A DNA stretch of 64,000 nucleotides from Candidatus Scybalocola faecavium (GCA_018713145.1 DVFP01000013.1:180153-244152); one strand, 5' to 3'; positions 43,309 through 52,843 are shown, numbered from the stretch's first letter. Program-made: numbers and translations. Notes: generated by a model not told the origin, from the letters alone.

Positions 43309-46176
43309 ATGGCAAAGAGAAAAGTAGCTAGAAATTCATTGAAGGGCTATAATTATCAAAATTATATATTTACGCTTTTCTTGGCAAAGATGGATACAGA
43401 ACGCCATATTATAAAAATTGAATCAGAAGCACTTGATACGAAACAGTTCGATGACATTTATATTGAAATGGATAATGGAATCGCTTATCGTATTCAAGCG
43501 AAAAATTATGCAGGAACTAAAATTGATGATATTGTTATATCGGAACATATTGTAAAAATTAAAACAAATGAGAATCAGTACAATAGAGAAGATAATAATG
43601 TGATAATTATTAATACAGATCAGATTGTAACCGATACAAGTTTTATGGGATTACCTGCGATTAATAAAGATGGAATCAATATAATTCCGTTAACCGAAGA
43701 GCAAGTTACGGAATACTTGGATGATTATTATCAAACGGAAGAAAGAGAACTTCAGATAATTCAAAAGGGGATTGAGTTTACTTGTGCAGAAAAATTTACC
43801 GTGGGAATATTTGACCTTCCAGAGTTAATTACGTTATCAACAGATTTGCAGCATCAGACGATTGTTTTGCGCAAAGTGCCAGAATGTATCGAACCCGGTA
43901 TTACATTTTATATAGGAAAGCCGGGAGTTGGGAAAAGCCATTTTGTAGATGAATTAAAAAATGTTTTTCAAGATTCCATTGTGTATAGATTTTGGATTGG
44001 TCCACAGGATGAGCAACTGAGGAGAAGATTACAATTCGATAAATTTTTGACGGAGCTGGGACTATTAGTTTTTAAAACACCAAGGAGTTTCACTGTCGAT
44101 GAACTTATTACAAAAATGGTCAATGATGATCAGATTATCATAATTGATGGTTTGGATCATGTGGAGAATTATAATTTTTTGGAATTGAAAAAATATATAG
44201 ATTTTATTAACAGGTTAATAAATGCACAAGTACGAGTTGTAGTACTTTCTCGTCCTTTAAAAACGGAAGTGAAATGGAAGAAAACAGAATTACTCAACTG
44301 GAATTCTGATGAAACAAGGCTATATCTTGCAATGGCACATGATATAACAGATTACACGGTGCAGAAACATATATTGAAAGTTGCTGAAGGTTATCCAATC
44401 ATCACATATTTTTTAGCTGAACATTATAAGAAGAATGGAAAAATAAATTTAGATCAGTCGGTTGATAGTCTGAATCAGTATTATGATAATCTTTTGGAGA
44501 ATGTAGACACAAAGTCATTATTGTGCATATTTGCAGCTAATAATAGCTTTTTTACGTGGAACGAGCTTTCAGATTTTTTATCCGAAAGCGGTTTTTATGA
44601 CGTGTTAAAAGAATTTGTTTTATCTCATCAATATTTATTTGAGATAGTAGAAAACAGAATTTCTCTTCTACATGATAGCTTAAATACATATTTGCGGGAA
44701 TTGCTACCTTCATTTAAGAAGCAACGGGATAATGTTTTGAATTTCGTAAAATCTAGTCTTGCAGATGGAAAGTTTGAATATATGGCAAGGCTTGCATCTT
44801 TTGATTTAGACGATGAGTTTTTAGATGGTCTCCTTGTAAAATACAGTGACTTTGAAACTTTCAAACATTTATTGGGTTCAACCTTAGACTATAATTCTAT
44901 TACAAGTTTTTATAATCAATTGCAGAGGATATTAGAAACTCGAGAGAATTGTTTAGATATTTATCAATACTATTCTTTTTCCTTAATATATCAAGTAGCT
45001 ACTCGAAATGATTTAATAGGGTGTGATGGATTAATTTATCAAATACTATATTATCTTCATGAGCATGATTCAATCGAGAACCAGATTTTTAGCTCAGGAA
45101 TAATGTGGAATTTATACCTTGCCTGTAAACAGGAAGAAGATATAACCAAGAGATATATAGAATCTAAAAATTACAGTGAAGGCCAGTTTTATGAACTGAT
45201 TCGGGCTGTAAATGATGAAATTACATTTTATGATCGGTTAGAAAAGAAAATATCATTTGAGGAAATTGAAGGAACATTACAAAATGCTGGGACTAATACT
45301 CAAGAGAAGGCAGATTTGCTTGAAGAATATTTGATTAGTACATGGATTCATGGAGGTTCTAAGGAAGTATTCCATGACTTGTTTTTAGAATATCTCAAAA
45401 CAGAAGAAAAAACACTTTTCCGTACAGCTTTGAAAAAATACGGCTTAGGTGATTTTGAGGCTGAGTTTGTCCCTCATCGAGCTAAAATACGGCTTCATGA
45501 ATTAGGATTCTTTGGAGATGAGAACTTATATCGTGGAATGACTTTGATGGAGAAAATAAAGGAATGCGCACCTGAGGGATCATTTACAGTGGTTCCAGTC
45601 ACATTATCAGTAGTTCGTTTGGCAAATTATGAACATAGAGAAATAGATATTTATTCTGTAAACTATGCTTGGACAATGTATGGGCAGCGAAAAGATTACA
45701 GTGTTTATACTATAGATGATGCCTTGATTATTTTTGAAGAAAAAGGGTTAATTAAAGAAACAGAATCTGTTGAACTGATTTGCAAATTGATGTCACAATC
45801 AGAAAAGGGGATTCGCCATTTGATTAGTTCGTATATTAACAAGAAAGGTTCGGAGTGTACAAAAAGATTAATACAGGCAGGATACTTTAGAGACAATTCC
45901 TTCAAGGCAGATATTTTTGATCTATTACCAGAAAATATTAATTGTTTTTCTAAGCAGTACCTGAAAGCGAGAATCGATGATATGCTATATTTCAGTAGGT
46001 ATTCCAAAACTGTTGAAGGGAGTGATATTTGCTATGTGTTGGAATCCAATTATTGTGATATGGTATTAGATGCTTTGGAATATTACGAATACAGTATATT
46101 TGGAAATATAGATGATATAATTGCGCAAAAACTTATAAATCGAGGAATAAAATATTTTAGTAAGAAGAAAAAATAG
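43309..46176 (+). CDS. Nuclease-STAND NTPase, predicted Avs-like antiphage protein
   Basis: A 955-residue cytosolic protein. Residues 1-110 look like a Cap4/DUF4297-type PD-(D/E)XK nuclease: GYNYQ near 13, glutamate 38 or 40, FDD at 47-49 and IQAK at 62-65. A STAND NTPase core follows: Walker A GKPGVGKS at 203-210, Walker B IIIIDGLDHV at 276-285, a sensor in LSRP near 313-316, and a winged-helix end near 450 (ISLLHDSLNTYL). Residues about 470-955 are helical repeats, as in sensor regions. Nuclease-STAND-sensor proteins are known antiviral NTPases that are triggered by phage proteins and degrade DNA. The gene is AT-rich, intact, has a good GGAGG site and is the only intact large gene of the insertion. 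Confidence 0.85.
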   Translation: MAKRKVARNSLKGYNYQNYIFTLFLAKMDTERHIIKIESEALDTKQFDDIYIEMDNGIAYRIQAKNYAGTKIDDIVISEHIVKIKTNENQYNREDNNVIIINTDQIVTDTSFMGLPAINKDGINIIPLTEEQVTEYLDDYYQTEERELQIIQKGIEFTCAEKFTVGIFDLPELITLSTDLQHQTIVLRKVPECIEPGITFYIGKPGVGKSHFVDELKNVFQDSIVYRFWIGPQDEQLRRRLQFDKFLTELGLLVFKTPRSFTVDELITKMVNDDQIIIIDGLDHVENYNFLELKKYIDFINRLINAQVRVVVLSRPLKTEVKWKKTELLNWNSDETRLYLAMAHDITDYTVQKHILKVAEGYPIITYFLAEHYKKNGKINLDQSVDSLNQYYDNLLENVDTKSLLCIFAANNSFFTWNELSDFLSESGFYDVLKEFVLSHQYLFEIVENRISLLHDSLNTYLRELLPSFKKQRDNVLNFVKSSLADGKFEYMARLASFDLDDEFLDGLLVKYSDFETFKHLLGSTLDYNSITSFYNQLQRILETRENCLDIYQYYSFSLIYQVATRNDLIGCDGLIYQILYYLHEHDSIENQIFSSGIMWNLYLACKQEEDITKRYIESKNYSEGQFYELIRAVNDEITFYDRLEKKISFEEIEGTLQNAGTNTQEKADLLEEYLISTWIHGGSKEVFHDLFLEYLKTEEKTLFRTALKKYGLGDFEAEFVPHRAKIRLHELGFFGDENLYRGMTLMEKIKECAPEGSFTVVPVTLSVVRLANYEHREIDIYSVNYAWTMYGQRKDYSVYTIDDALIIFEEKGLIKETESVELICKLMSQSEKGIRHLISSYINKKGSECTKRLIQAGYFRDNSFKADIFDLLPENINCFSKQYLKARIDDMLYFSRYSKTVEGSDICYVLESNYCDMVLDALEYYEYSIFGNIDDIIAQKLINRGIKYFSKKKK

Positions 46177-46242
46177 GTTATTTGAAATATTCAGTCAGTT
46201 TATGGATGTGTCTTTGATATATTTACCTTGCCAAAGATGTGA

Positions 46243-46797
46243 ATTAACTCAATAATATATGGAGAATTTATTTGGCTAGTTCCAATACAAATCCGGATAC
46301 ATGAGGATGCAGTATATATCAGTAATGATTGCGTTTTCCCGGTCGGATGGACCGTGGAAACATTGATGGAGCGTCATCGGTCACAGCCCTATAATCCCAA
46401 TATTGCTAATGGATTTTTTCGGGCTGGATATGTAGAAACATGGGGACGTGGGATAGAAAAAATATGTGAAGCCTGTAAAAAACACGGTGTTCCAATGCCG
46501 GAATATACGCTTCATTTAGAAGATATTATGGTGAAATTTACGCCTTTAGGACATCAGGAGATTTTAAAAGATCAAAATGTCCTAATAAATGTCCCATTAA
46601 ATGTCCTAATAAACGATCCATTAGAGAAAGAAGTATTATCAGCAATAGAAGAAAACTCTCATATAACACAGGCGCAGCTTTCCACAAAACTGAATCGCTC
46701 TGACAGACAAATAAGAAGAGTTTTAAAAGAACTGAGAGAAAAAGGGATTATCGAGCGTATCGGTAGCCGCAAATCAGGACAATGGATTGTAAAATAG
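46243..46797 (+). pseudogene. C-terminal remnant of an AlbA_2-type ATP-binding regulator
   Basis: Open frame from 46243 (INSIIYGEFIWLVPIQIRI), with PVGWTVETLMERH, QPYNPNIANGFFRAGY, ETWGRGIEKI and a winged-helix tail (LSTKLNRSDRQIRRVLKELR). It matches the C-terminal two thirds of RecG-like/AlbA_2 transcriptional regulators often found in mobile elements. The AlbA domain is missing, a stop precedes the fragment, and no ribosome site exists. A GTG at 46354 could still start a 147-residue peptide. Confidence 0.75.
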
Positions 46798-46818
46798 GAT
46801 TTTACTAAGAGAAAAGAT

Positions 46819-47865
46819 ATGAAGAAAAAACTTCCGCTTGATCGAGAAGAGCGACGAAACAGGTACTTGCTTCCACTCAAGTGCCTGTTTTGCTATGCTG
46901 AAAAAAGTGAATTGAAAGATATTATGAAAATGGAGAAAACTCAGGAACAGGAATACACTCTCATGCTTAAGCGGGAATATAGCAATCCCTGTTCGAGCCC
47001 AAAGAAATTCATCCTATTTTGCTGCAAGTTGTTGTTTCTGGAATCTAAGAATATAAACTGGGAGGCTAACGTCTGGTTTACGGAAAGACTGAATATTTCA
47101 TCAGAGAGATATAGCCGCAGTAATGCCGTGGAGAGTTTTTCCTTTTTAGACATTCATTTTCATGAGAATCGTCAGGGCTTGCAAAGATACCTGAAATATC
47201 TTTTGACAGTTACGTCTTTAAATTTAGGAACCATTCGTATTCATCATACCTATATTAAAGACTTTTTAAGATTTCTAGAAGATGGTGGAAAGGTCATAAC
47301 AGATATTGATCGTAATTCTATGGAAGAATATTTAAAGAGCCTGTCCATGAGTCGTATTACAGCTCAGAGTTATAATAATAAGCTGAAGATCATTTCAACA
47401 TTTTTACATTATCTGCATGTGACAGATTATATTGGAAAGTTTTTAAATCCGATTCCACTGTATTATAAGAAGAGTTATCCGGGTGTAAATGAAATCGATA
47501 ACTTGGATCAAAAATTGGATCTGCTGATAGTACATCTTGGAGAATTTCCGGAGAATCTGCGGATTATGAGCCTCATCCTGCTTACTACAGGTATAAAAAA
47601 GGGACAACTGTTTCTTTTGAGAAATACAGATTTTTACTATAAATATGAAAATAGTTGGATGAAGGTACCGGATACTACCAGAAGTATACCAATTCCGGAT
47701 ATTTTGCATTGGCTTGTTCTGAGATATTCGGATAAAAACCACATACCCGTGGAAAACCTGCTTTTCCTGAATAACGGCAAAAGGTTTACTGCGGAAGGGA
47801 TTTCAAGATGCGATTATGAAACAATGCAGAAAGTCTGGTATCTTGACGGATGTGTATGTGTTTAA
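46819..47865 (+). pseudogene. Tyrosine-recombinase-like gene, N-terminal part (frameshifted)
   Basis: A 348-residue frame. Residues about 130-205 resemble a core-binding domain (TIRIHHTYIKDFLRFLEDGG, SRITAQSYNNKLKIISTFLHY), and the catalytic domain begins with LILLTTGIKKGQLFLLR, where active recombinases have TGxRxSE; the catalytic arginine is thus lysine. A +1 frameshift near 47816-47865 moves the remainder to the next reading frame. It is similar in layout to Tn554-type TnpB proteins. It starts 22 bp after the AlbA-type remnant. Confidence 0.7.
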
Positions 47866-48385
47866 AGGTAATGGCTACCAAAAAGAAGTGTGTAAAGCAT
47901 TTTATAGAAGCGGTACCTCGATTCAGGTAATCCGTGATTATATGGGGTATCAAACAGATGAAATTGTAAAGAAAAATATCGGATTGCTGGATGAAGAACT
48001 GGTGAAAAAGTCGATGGAGTATTATGCAAAAATGGAAAGCAGCCTGGGAGGAAATTTACTGATGGCAAAATACGATAAGATGAATGAGGCTAATCGGCAG
48101 GAAAGCAGAAGAAAAATTGAACTTGCTGTAGAAGAAATACGCAGAGCTGCTTCACAAGGTAAAGCGCTATCGGTGTCTGAACTTTCACAAAACACAGGAC
48201 TGTCCAGAGGTTTCTTTTACAAAAATGAAGAAGTAAAGTCTGTGCTGGAGGAAGAGCGGGAAAAGATAGATCAGGGTAAATTGGTGCAGATTAAGCGGGA
48301 AGTTCGCGAGAAAAGCATGGAGAAACAGGTGGAAATCTATCAGAATGAGATAAAAAATAGGAGATCAGATTATCAGAAAGCATGA
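47816..48385 (+). pseudogene. Recombinase C-terminal part joined to a TnpC/DUF6262-like domain
   Basis: This frame resumes the recombinase (FKGNGYQKEVCKAFYRSG, SIQVIRDYMGYQTDEIVKKN). The expected HxxR, GH and nucleophilic tyrosine positions are not conserved, reading GYQ, GY and N. From about 48062 (MAKYDKMNEANRQESRRKIE, LSVSELSQNTGLSRGFFY) it matches the small TnpC/DUF6262 protein of Tn554-like elements. ATG 48062 has its own GGGAGG site, so the TnpC-like part (107 residues) may be made separately. There is no stop between the parts. Confidence 0.65.
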
Positions 48386-48457
48386 GAATGCTGAAAAAGT
48401 GTGTATTGTGTTAAAATGCTAAAAATAGGCATTTCTTATAAATCAACCGGTTTTATA

Positions 48458-48468
48458 TCCTTAACTGG
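48458..48468 (+). repeat. Right direct repeat of the insertion (att-like)
   Basis: TCCTTAACTGG is the counterpart of 42810-42820. The flavodoxin frame resumes within it, at AAC TGG. Confidence 0.75.
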
Positions 48469-48696
48469 CGGGGCACTATGCCCATGGCCATGTTCACCTT
48501 CTTGGAGCATTTCGAACTTTCCGGCAAACGTATCCTGCCCTTCTGCACTAACGAGGGCAGCGGTATGGGCTCCAGTGAGCGGGATCTGAAGAAGGTCTGC
48601 CAAGGAGCCAAGGTGGAAAGCGGTCTGTCCATCCACGGTGCTGAGGCCGCAAATTCCCGCAGCAAGGTGGAAGCATGGGTCAGAAAGCTTGTGTAA
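48463..48696 (+). pseudogene. Flavodoxin gene, 3' fragment
   Basis: It encodes NWRGTMPMAMFTFLEHFELS, then RILPFCTNEGSGMGSSERDL and a tail ending WVRKLV-stop. This is the C-terminal half of the flavodoxin whose start lies at 42661, with GTMPM and FCTNEGSGMG typical of that family. It has no own ribosome site and its composition is GC-richer than the insertion that precedes it. Confidence 0.88.
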
Positions 48697-48803
48697 GGAT
48701 GTCTTTGACGGCAGCCGGCATACCTGGCGGCTGCAGCTTATATGCCGCCTGGCAAAGCAGGGGGGAAAGCAGCGAATTACAGAGAAAAGAGCCTCTACAT
48801 ATT

Positions 48804-48920
48804 ATGGTAAAACGATACGATGATATTTATAGAGTTCGGTTGCCGAACATCACCCATCTTGTCTGCCTCCTCACTTACTGCAGCAATATGGCGGAAGCGG
48901 GTATGAATCCAAAGACGCTC
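48804..48920 (+). pseudogene. Fragment of a phage-type integrase
   Basis: The frame LPNITHLVCLLTYCSN followed by MAEAGMNPKTL resembles the catalytic HxCRHTYCSNMA-GMNPKTL stretch of Lachnospiraceae phage integrases. The catalytic His and Arg have been lost (LVCLLTY). In intact proteins the next residues would be like GYSDIGATMNTY, the fragment seen at 42990. Confidence 0.7.
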
Positions 48921-49007
48921 TGTTTTGGCAGGGCTTTTTTTTGCCTTTCAATAACTGAAAGTCTTTGCTATAATAATCGTGATAATAGAAACTCGGAGAA
49001 TATCAAT

Positions 49008-49731
49008 ATGGAAGAAAAAGCAATTGCTATAAAAATAGAAATCGTATGTGATTATATAAAAAGGCTTGAAAAACTATAGAAACCTTTGAGCCTGCTCTTG
49101 AAAATAATGATGAATTAGTTGATTTGAATATTGAAATAGCGAATGTTTTTGATGAAGAAATACCTCAAATTAAAAATACCATTCTATTACAACATGGTAC
49201 AGAAATACGTGATGCCAATACAACTATTGGACTTTTAAAATTATATCTTGCTAATCACGGTATTAGGTATGAGCAAAAAGAGGATGAAAAGAACATTCAA
49301 ATTCATAAATTATCGAATGTTTGAGAGAAAAATCAGATTTTCAGAAGATATGATTAACAGTAATGATTTGATGGAAAAGAAAAGCGCTTTAGATTTCATA
49401 ATAGATGCGCTACAATATTTAGTTTCTATCCAAGAAGGAAATAGAGATAAGCAGTATGCGGCATTAGCAAAAAATGTTAATGAAGATAATAATAGTAAAG
49501 TTTATGCAGTGATAAAACAAGAAGTAAATGATCTTATCAAATGAATATTTTGATATACGTCATAATGATTACTTAAATGCTGCAAAAGAAAAAAGAGAAG
49601 CATTATCTGATTCGCAATTTATAGAATACTTATATAATAGAGCCTATTCATTACTCTATTTATTGCGTTTGAAAATAAATAAAACTCAATACACTATATT
49701 GCCTTGCGAAAGGCGTTTTTTATATACTTAG
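49008..49731 (+). pseudogene. Frameshifted AT-rich gene(s) of unknown function
   Basis: Open segments in three frames follow each other: MEEKAIAIKIEIVCDYIKRL (49008), TFEPALENNDELVDLN and NTILLQHGTEIRDANTTIG (to 49324), FERKIRFSEDMINSND (to 49544) and EYFDIRHNDYLNAAKEKREA (to 49731). GGAG precedes the first ATG and a terminator follows the last stop, so this looks like one or two real genes with frameshifts. They are charged, helical and Asn/Lys/Glu-rich. No family recognised. Composition matches the island. Confidence 0.5.
49700..49720 (+). terminator. Intrinsic terminator
   Basis: GCCTT (49700-49704) and AAGGC (49709-49713) form a short stem followed by six T. Confidence 0.7.
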
Positions 49732-49846
49732 AGTGCTTTTCATTTGTCCCGGCAGTATTATTTTTTGTAAACACCGGTTACGATGAAAAGACAAAAAAAC
49801 ACACGTGACAGCTTGAAATATAAAAAATTACAGGAGGAGACAGAAC

Positions 49847-50665
49847 ATGAGTAAGATCGCGTTTTTAGATATTGATGGAACGATCCGGGCCTTTGACGGA
49901 ACTGTTCCTGAGAGTGCCATAAAAGCGATTCATCAGGCAAGAAAAAACGGGCATCAGGTATGTATAAGTTCCGGAAGACCTTTGGATCAGATTGAAAAGA
50001 GGATCATTGATATTGGCTTTGACGGAATCATATCCGGAACCGGAAGTTATGTCGTGTATGAGGGAAAGTGCATACGTCATGAATATTTCCCAAAGGCATT
50101 ATTTTTGGAAATGGTAGATACATTTCTAAAAAATCAATGTGTTATGGATTTTCAAAGTTATAATCGGACCTGTGTTTTAGAATGTCAGAAGGACGCATTT
50201 ATAAAACTCGGAGAGGATCTGCAGGCCATGCTTGGCGAGGGCGCGGCAGCGCTGGCTGAGCCGCCGGATACAGAAAAATGTGCAGAAAATCTGGATAAGG
50301 TGGAAAAAATCATTTATTTCAGTGATGATTTTCCTCTGGAAGAAGTGCGAAGGCGATGGGGCCATGGGATTTATGCTGTCCCGGTGTCCTTCCCAAATCC
50401 GAGAAAATGGGGCGGAGAATTGTCCCCCATAACAGTCAATAAAGGGGAAGGCATTAAGAGCATTTTAAAGCTCAGCGGACATAAGGTGGAAGATGTGGTC
50501 GCTGTGGGTGACAGCGACAATGATATAGAAATGATCGCCATGGCAGGTTTGGGCATTGCCATGGGCAACGGTACATCCGGGGTCAAGGCAGTGGCAGATG
50601 CAGTCACCGATACAGTGGAAAATGACGGGTTGTATAAAGCTTTCCAAATGGCCGGGATGATTTAA
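49847..50665 (+). CDS. HAD-superfamily Cof-type phosphatase
   Basis: A 272-residue HAD-IIB hydrolase, likely acting on a sugar phosphate or similar metabolite. Motif I is FLDIDGTIRA (nucleophile D8, acid D10), motif II is ISSGRP, and motif IV is VGDSDNDIEMI, with the conserved lysine in the NKGEGIKSIL loop. It starts after AGGAGG, and GC content returns to the chromosome level here. Confidence 0.93.
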   Translation: MSKIAFLDIDGTIRAFDGTVPESAIKAIHQARKNGHQVCISSGRPLDQIEKRIIDIGFDGIISGTGSYVVYEGKCIRHEYFPKALFLEMVDTFLKNQCVMDFQSYNRTCVLECQKDAFIKLGEDLQAMLGEGAAALAEPPDTEKCAENLDKVEKIIYFSDDFPLEEVRRRWGHGIYAVPVSFPNPRKWGGELSPITVNKGEGIKSILKLSGHKVEDVVAVGDSDNDIEMIAMAGLGIAMGNGTSGVKAVADAVTDTVENDGLYKAFQMAGMI

Positions 50666-50692
50666 GGCGGCATCAATTTCGAATACAAAAAT

Positions 50693-50747
50693 AAAAGCTT
50701 TGGATCAGAGAAAGCACAAGGAGGCTTTTCTGATCCAAAGCTTTTTT
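50693..50747. terminator. Bidirectional terminator between convergent genes
   Basis: AAAAGCTTTGGATCAGA (50693-50709) pairs with TCTGATCCAAAGCTTTT (50729-50745), with A-runs and T-runs on the two sides, serving the HAD gene and the minus-strand ABC gene. Confidence 0.88.
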
Positions 50748-50779
50748 ATCAGTTCTTGTCAGCAGGATATTTTTTTGGT

Positions 50780-52528
50780 TCAGATGGCTGAATTGCCGCA
50801 ATCAAACTGCATTTCATAATAATGAGCGTAAATTCCTCCAAGGGCAATAAGTTCATCGTGGCTGCCCCGTTCGGCAATTTTATTGTCTGAAACTACAAGG
50901 ATCTCATCAGCATTTCGGATGGTGGAAAGCCGGTGGGCGATAGTAATGGTTGTCCGGTTCTTTGCCAGCTCTTCCAGACTCTTTTGGATCCACCGTTCAC
51001 TTTCATTATCCAAGGCACTGGTGGCCTCGTCCAGGATAAGGATCGGAGGATTTTTAAGAAATACCCGGGCAATGGAAATACGCTGTTTCTGGCCGCCGGA
51101 GAGACGGGTTCCCCGCTCACCTACAAAAGTGTCATAGCCATCCGGAAGAGACATGATAAAATCATGGATATTGGCTTTTTTAGCCGCTTCAATAATCTCT
51201 TCCATGGAGGCGTCCGGCTTGCCGTAGGAAATATTTTCCTTGATTGAACCGCAGAACAAATATACATCCTGCTGGACAATGCCGATCTGGCTTCTCAGAG
51301 ACTTTAAGGTCAACCCCCGAACATCCTTCCCGTCAATGGTTACCTTGCCGCTTGTAATATCATAAAAACGGGGCAGAAGATTGCAGATGGTGGTTTTCCC
51401 CGACCCGGAAGGCCCTACAAGAGCAATGGATTCACCGGCAGGGATTGTAAAGGATACATCGGAAAGCACCAGAGTGTCGTCATCTGAGTAATGGAAGGAT
51501 ACATGGTCGTAAGATACCTCTCCTTTAACATTTGTCAAAGGAGAAGCATCCGGAGCATCCTCAATATCCGGTTCTGTCTCCATAACTGCGGTAAAGCGGC
51601 GAAAGCCGGAAAGGCCTTTCTGTATCATTTCCGTCAGTTCCACAAGAATCTGTATCGGGCTGATGAAAATTCCAATATAAAGGGCATACATGGCAAGGTC
51701 TGCCACATCCATCTGACCATGGGCAATAAGATAACCGCCGAAGACCAAGGTGACAAGATACATCATACCCTGGAAAAACAGGTTATAGCCCATGAAATTT
51801 CCCATGCATTTATAGTTGGCGTCTTTGGAAAGTAAGAATCCATGGTTGCTCTTTTGAAATTTCTTCCGCTCAATATCTTCATTGGCAAAAGACTGGACCA
51901 CGCGGATACCGGCCAGGGTGTCCTGAAGGCTGGAGTTTACATCGCCAATCTTGCGGCGATTATCCATAAAGGTTTCCTGCATCCGTTTGTTCTGGCTCAT
52001 GGAGAAAAGAAGCATAATAATGACCAGAACAAGGAGGGGAATGGCCAGACGCCAGTTGATCAGGAACAGGAAAATAAAGGACCCTACGATCTTAATAATG
52101 GAAATGAACAGATTTTCCGGGCCGTGATGGGCAAATTCCGCAATATCGAACAGGTCGGACACAAGTTTGCTCATCATTTGGCCTGAATTATTTTGGTCAT
52201 AGTAAGAGAAGGAAAGCTTTTCGTAATGATCAAAAAGCTGCTGGCGCATATCCCTCTCCATATTTGCACCCATCATATGCCCCTGATAACTGACATAATA
52301 TTTACACAGACTTTGGATGATGTACATAATGAGCATGCCAATAGCTAAAGGAATCAGGGCCTTTAAGATAACCTCTTTGCTCTGGGTAAATAAAGAATTT
52401 GTAGCCGTGCGCAGGATCTGAGGATAGATCAGGTCTACAACACTGATAATGGTAGCACAGAGCAGGTCAATGAAAAATACAGCCTTGTAGGGCTTGTAAT
52501 AGCGTATAAATTTCTTTAAAACGTCCAT
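50780..52528 (-). CDS. ABC exporter, fused membrane and ATPase domains (MsbA-like)
   Basis: A 582-residue half-transporter. Residues about 1-310 hold six membrane segments (AVFFIDLLCATIISVVDLIY onward), and the ATPase domain has GPSGSGKTT, the LSGGQ signature, Walker B LILDEATSALD and the switch histidine in IAHRLST. The start is ATG at 52528, after AGAAAGGAAAAG, rather than the first in-frame start at 52570. It probably works as a homodimer exporting lipids, peptides or drugs; the substrate is unknown. Confidence 0.93.
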   Translation of the reverse strand: MDVLKKFIRYYKPYKAVFFIDLLCATIISVVDLIYPQILRTATNSLFTQSKEVILKALIPLAIGMLIMYIIQSLCKYYVSYQGHMMGANMERDMRQQLFDHYEKLSFSYYDQNNSGQMMSKLVSDLFDIAEFAHHGPENLFISIIKIVGSFIFLFLINWRLAIPLLVLVIIMLLFSMSQNKRMQETFMDNRRKIGDVNSSLQDTLAGIRVVQSFANEDIERKKFQKSNHGFLLSKDANYKCMGNFMGYNLFFQGMMYLVTLVFGGYLIAHGQMDVADLAMYALYIGIFISPIQILVELTEMIQKGLSGFRRFTAVMETEPDIEDAPDASPLTNVKGEVSYDHVSFHYSDDDTLVLSDVSFTIPAGESIALVGPSGSGKTTICNLLPRFYDITSGKVTIDGKDVRGLTLKSLRSQIGIVQQDVYLFCGSIKENISYGKPDASMEEIIEAAKKANIHDFIMSLPDGYDTFVGERGTRLSGGQKQRISIARVFLKNPPILILDEATSALDNESERWIQKSLEELAKNRTTITIAHRLSTIRNADEILVVSDNKIAERGSHDELIALGGIYAHYYEMQFDCGNSAI

Positions 52529-52770
52529 GTCTTTTCCTTTCTGTAATATGATTTTTCCTATGTATGACACTGGGGATCACTTTGTGATGCCCCGGCTCCT
52601 GCGGATTTTTGCCGCAGCCGGCGCCACTGGTGTCCGGTGTCTATGTTATATTATCAATATTTTCTGAATAATGTCAATGAAAGAATATTGTGTATTTCAC
52701 CGGGACCGGCCAACCTTTGACACGGCTGCCTGTTTCATTGTCACTGACTTTTTGGAAGGACAATAGGGCA

Positions 52771-52803
52771 AAAAAATACTGCCACCCCATAAGAGTGGCA
52801 GTT
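52771..52803 (-). terminator. Terminator of the symporter gene
   Basis: On the minus strand CTGCCAC and GTGGCAG form a 7-bp stem, followed by TATTTTTTT. The rest of 52571-52770 shows no gene. Confidence 0.85.
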
Positions 52804-52843
52804 TAAAAATTCTCTGACTTAAATCTTGTGATTAAGTGGTTTT

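Larger units (their letters stand above)
42814..48462. mobile_element. AT-rich insertion of about 5.6 kb splitting the flavodoxin gene
   Basis: The sequence is much richer in A and T than the surroundings, separates the two parts of one flavodoxin gene, and is bounded by near-identical 11-bp direct repeats. It carries recombinase remnants, a TnpC-like protein, a decayed AlbA-type regulator and a large nuclease/STAND-NTPase gene. Joining base 42813 to 48463 restores the reading frame G-F-P-N-W-R-G-T-M-P. This suggests integration by a tyrosine recombinase, followed by decay of the mobility genes. Exact ends are uncertain by a few bases because of the repeats. Confidence 0.85.
48697..49846. other. 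Second AT-rich stretch with decayed genes
   Basis: There is no intact gene. It contains an integrase fragment (48804-48920), a frameshifted gene (49008-49731) and a terminator (49700-49720). A possible promoter with TATAAT at 48969-48974 and a weak TTTCAA -35 at 48946-48951 precedes the frameshifted gene. From about 48930 base composition is strongly AT-rich, like the insertion, suggesting a second, older transfer. Confidence 0.65.

Noticed and set aside
43004..43315. 103-codon minus-strand frame at the left end of the insertion
   Set aside because: Antisense to the integrase remnant and promoter, with low-complexity content and no ribosome site.
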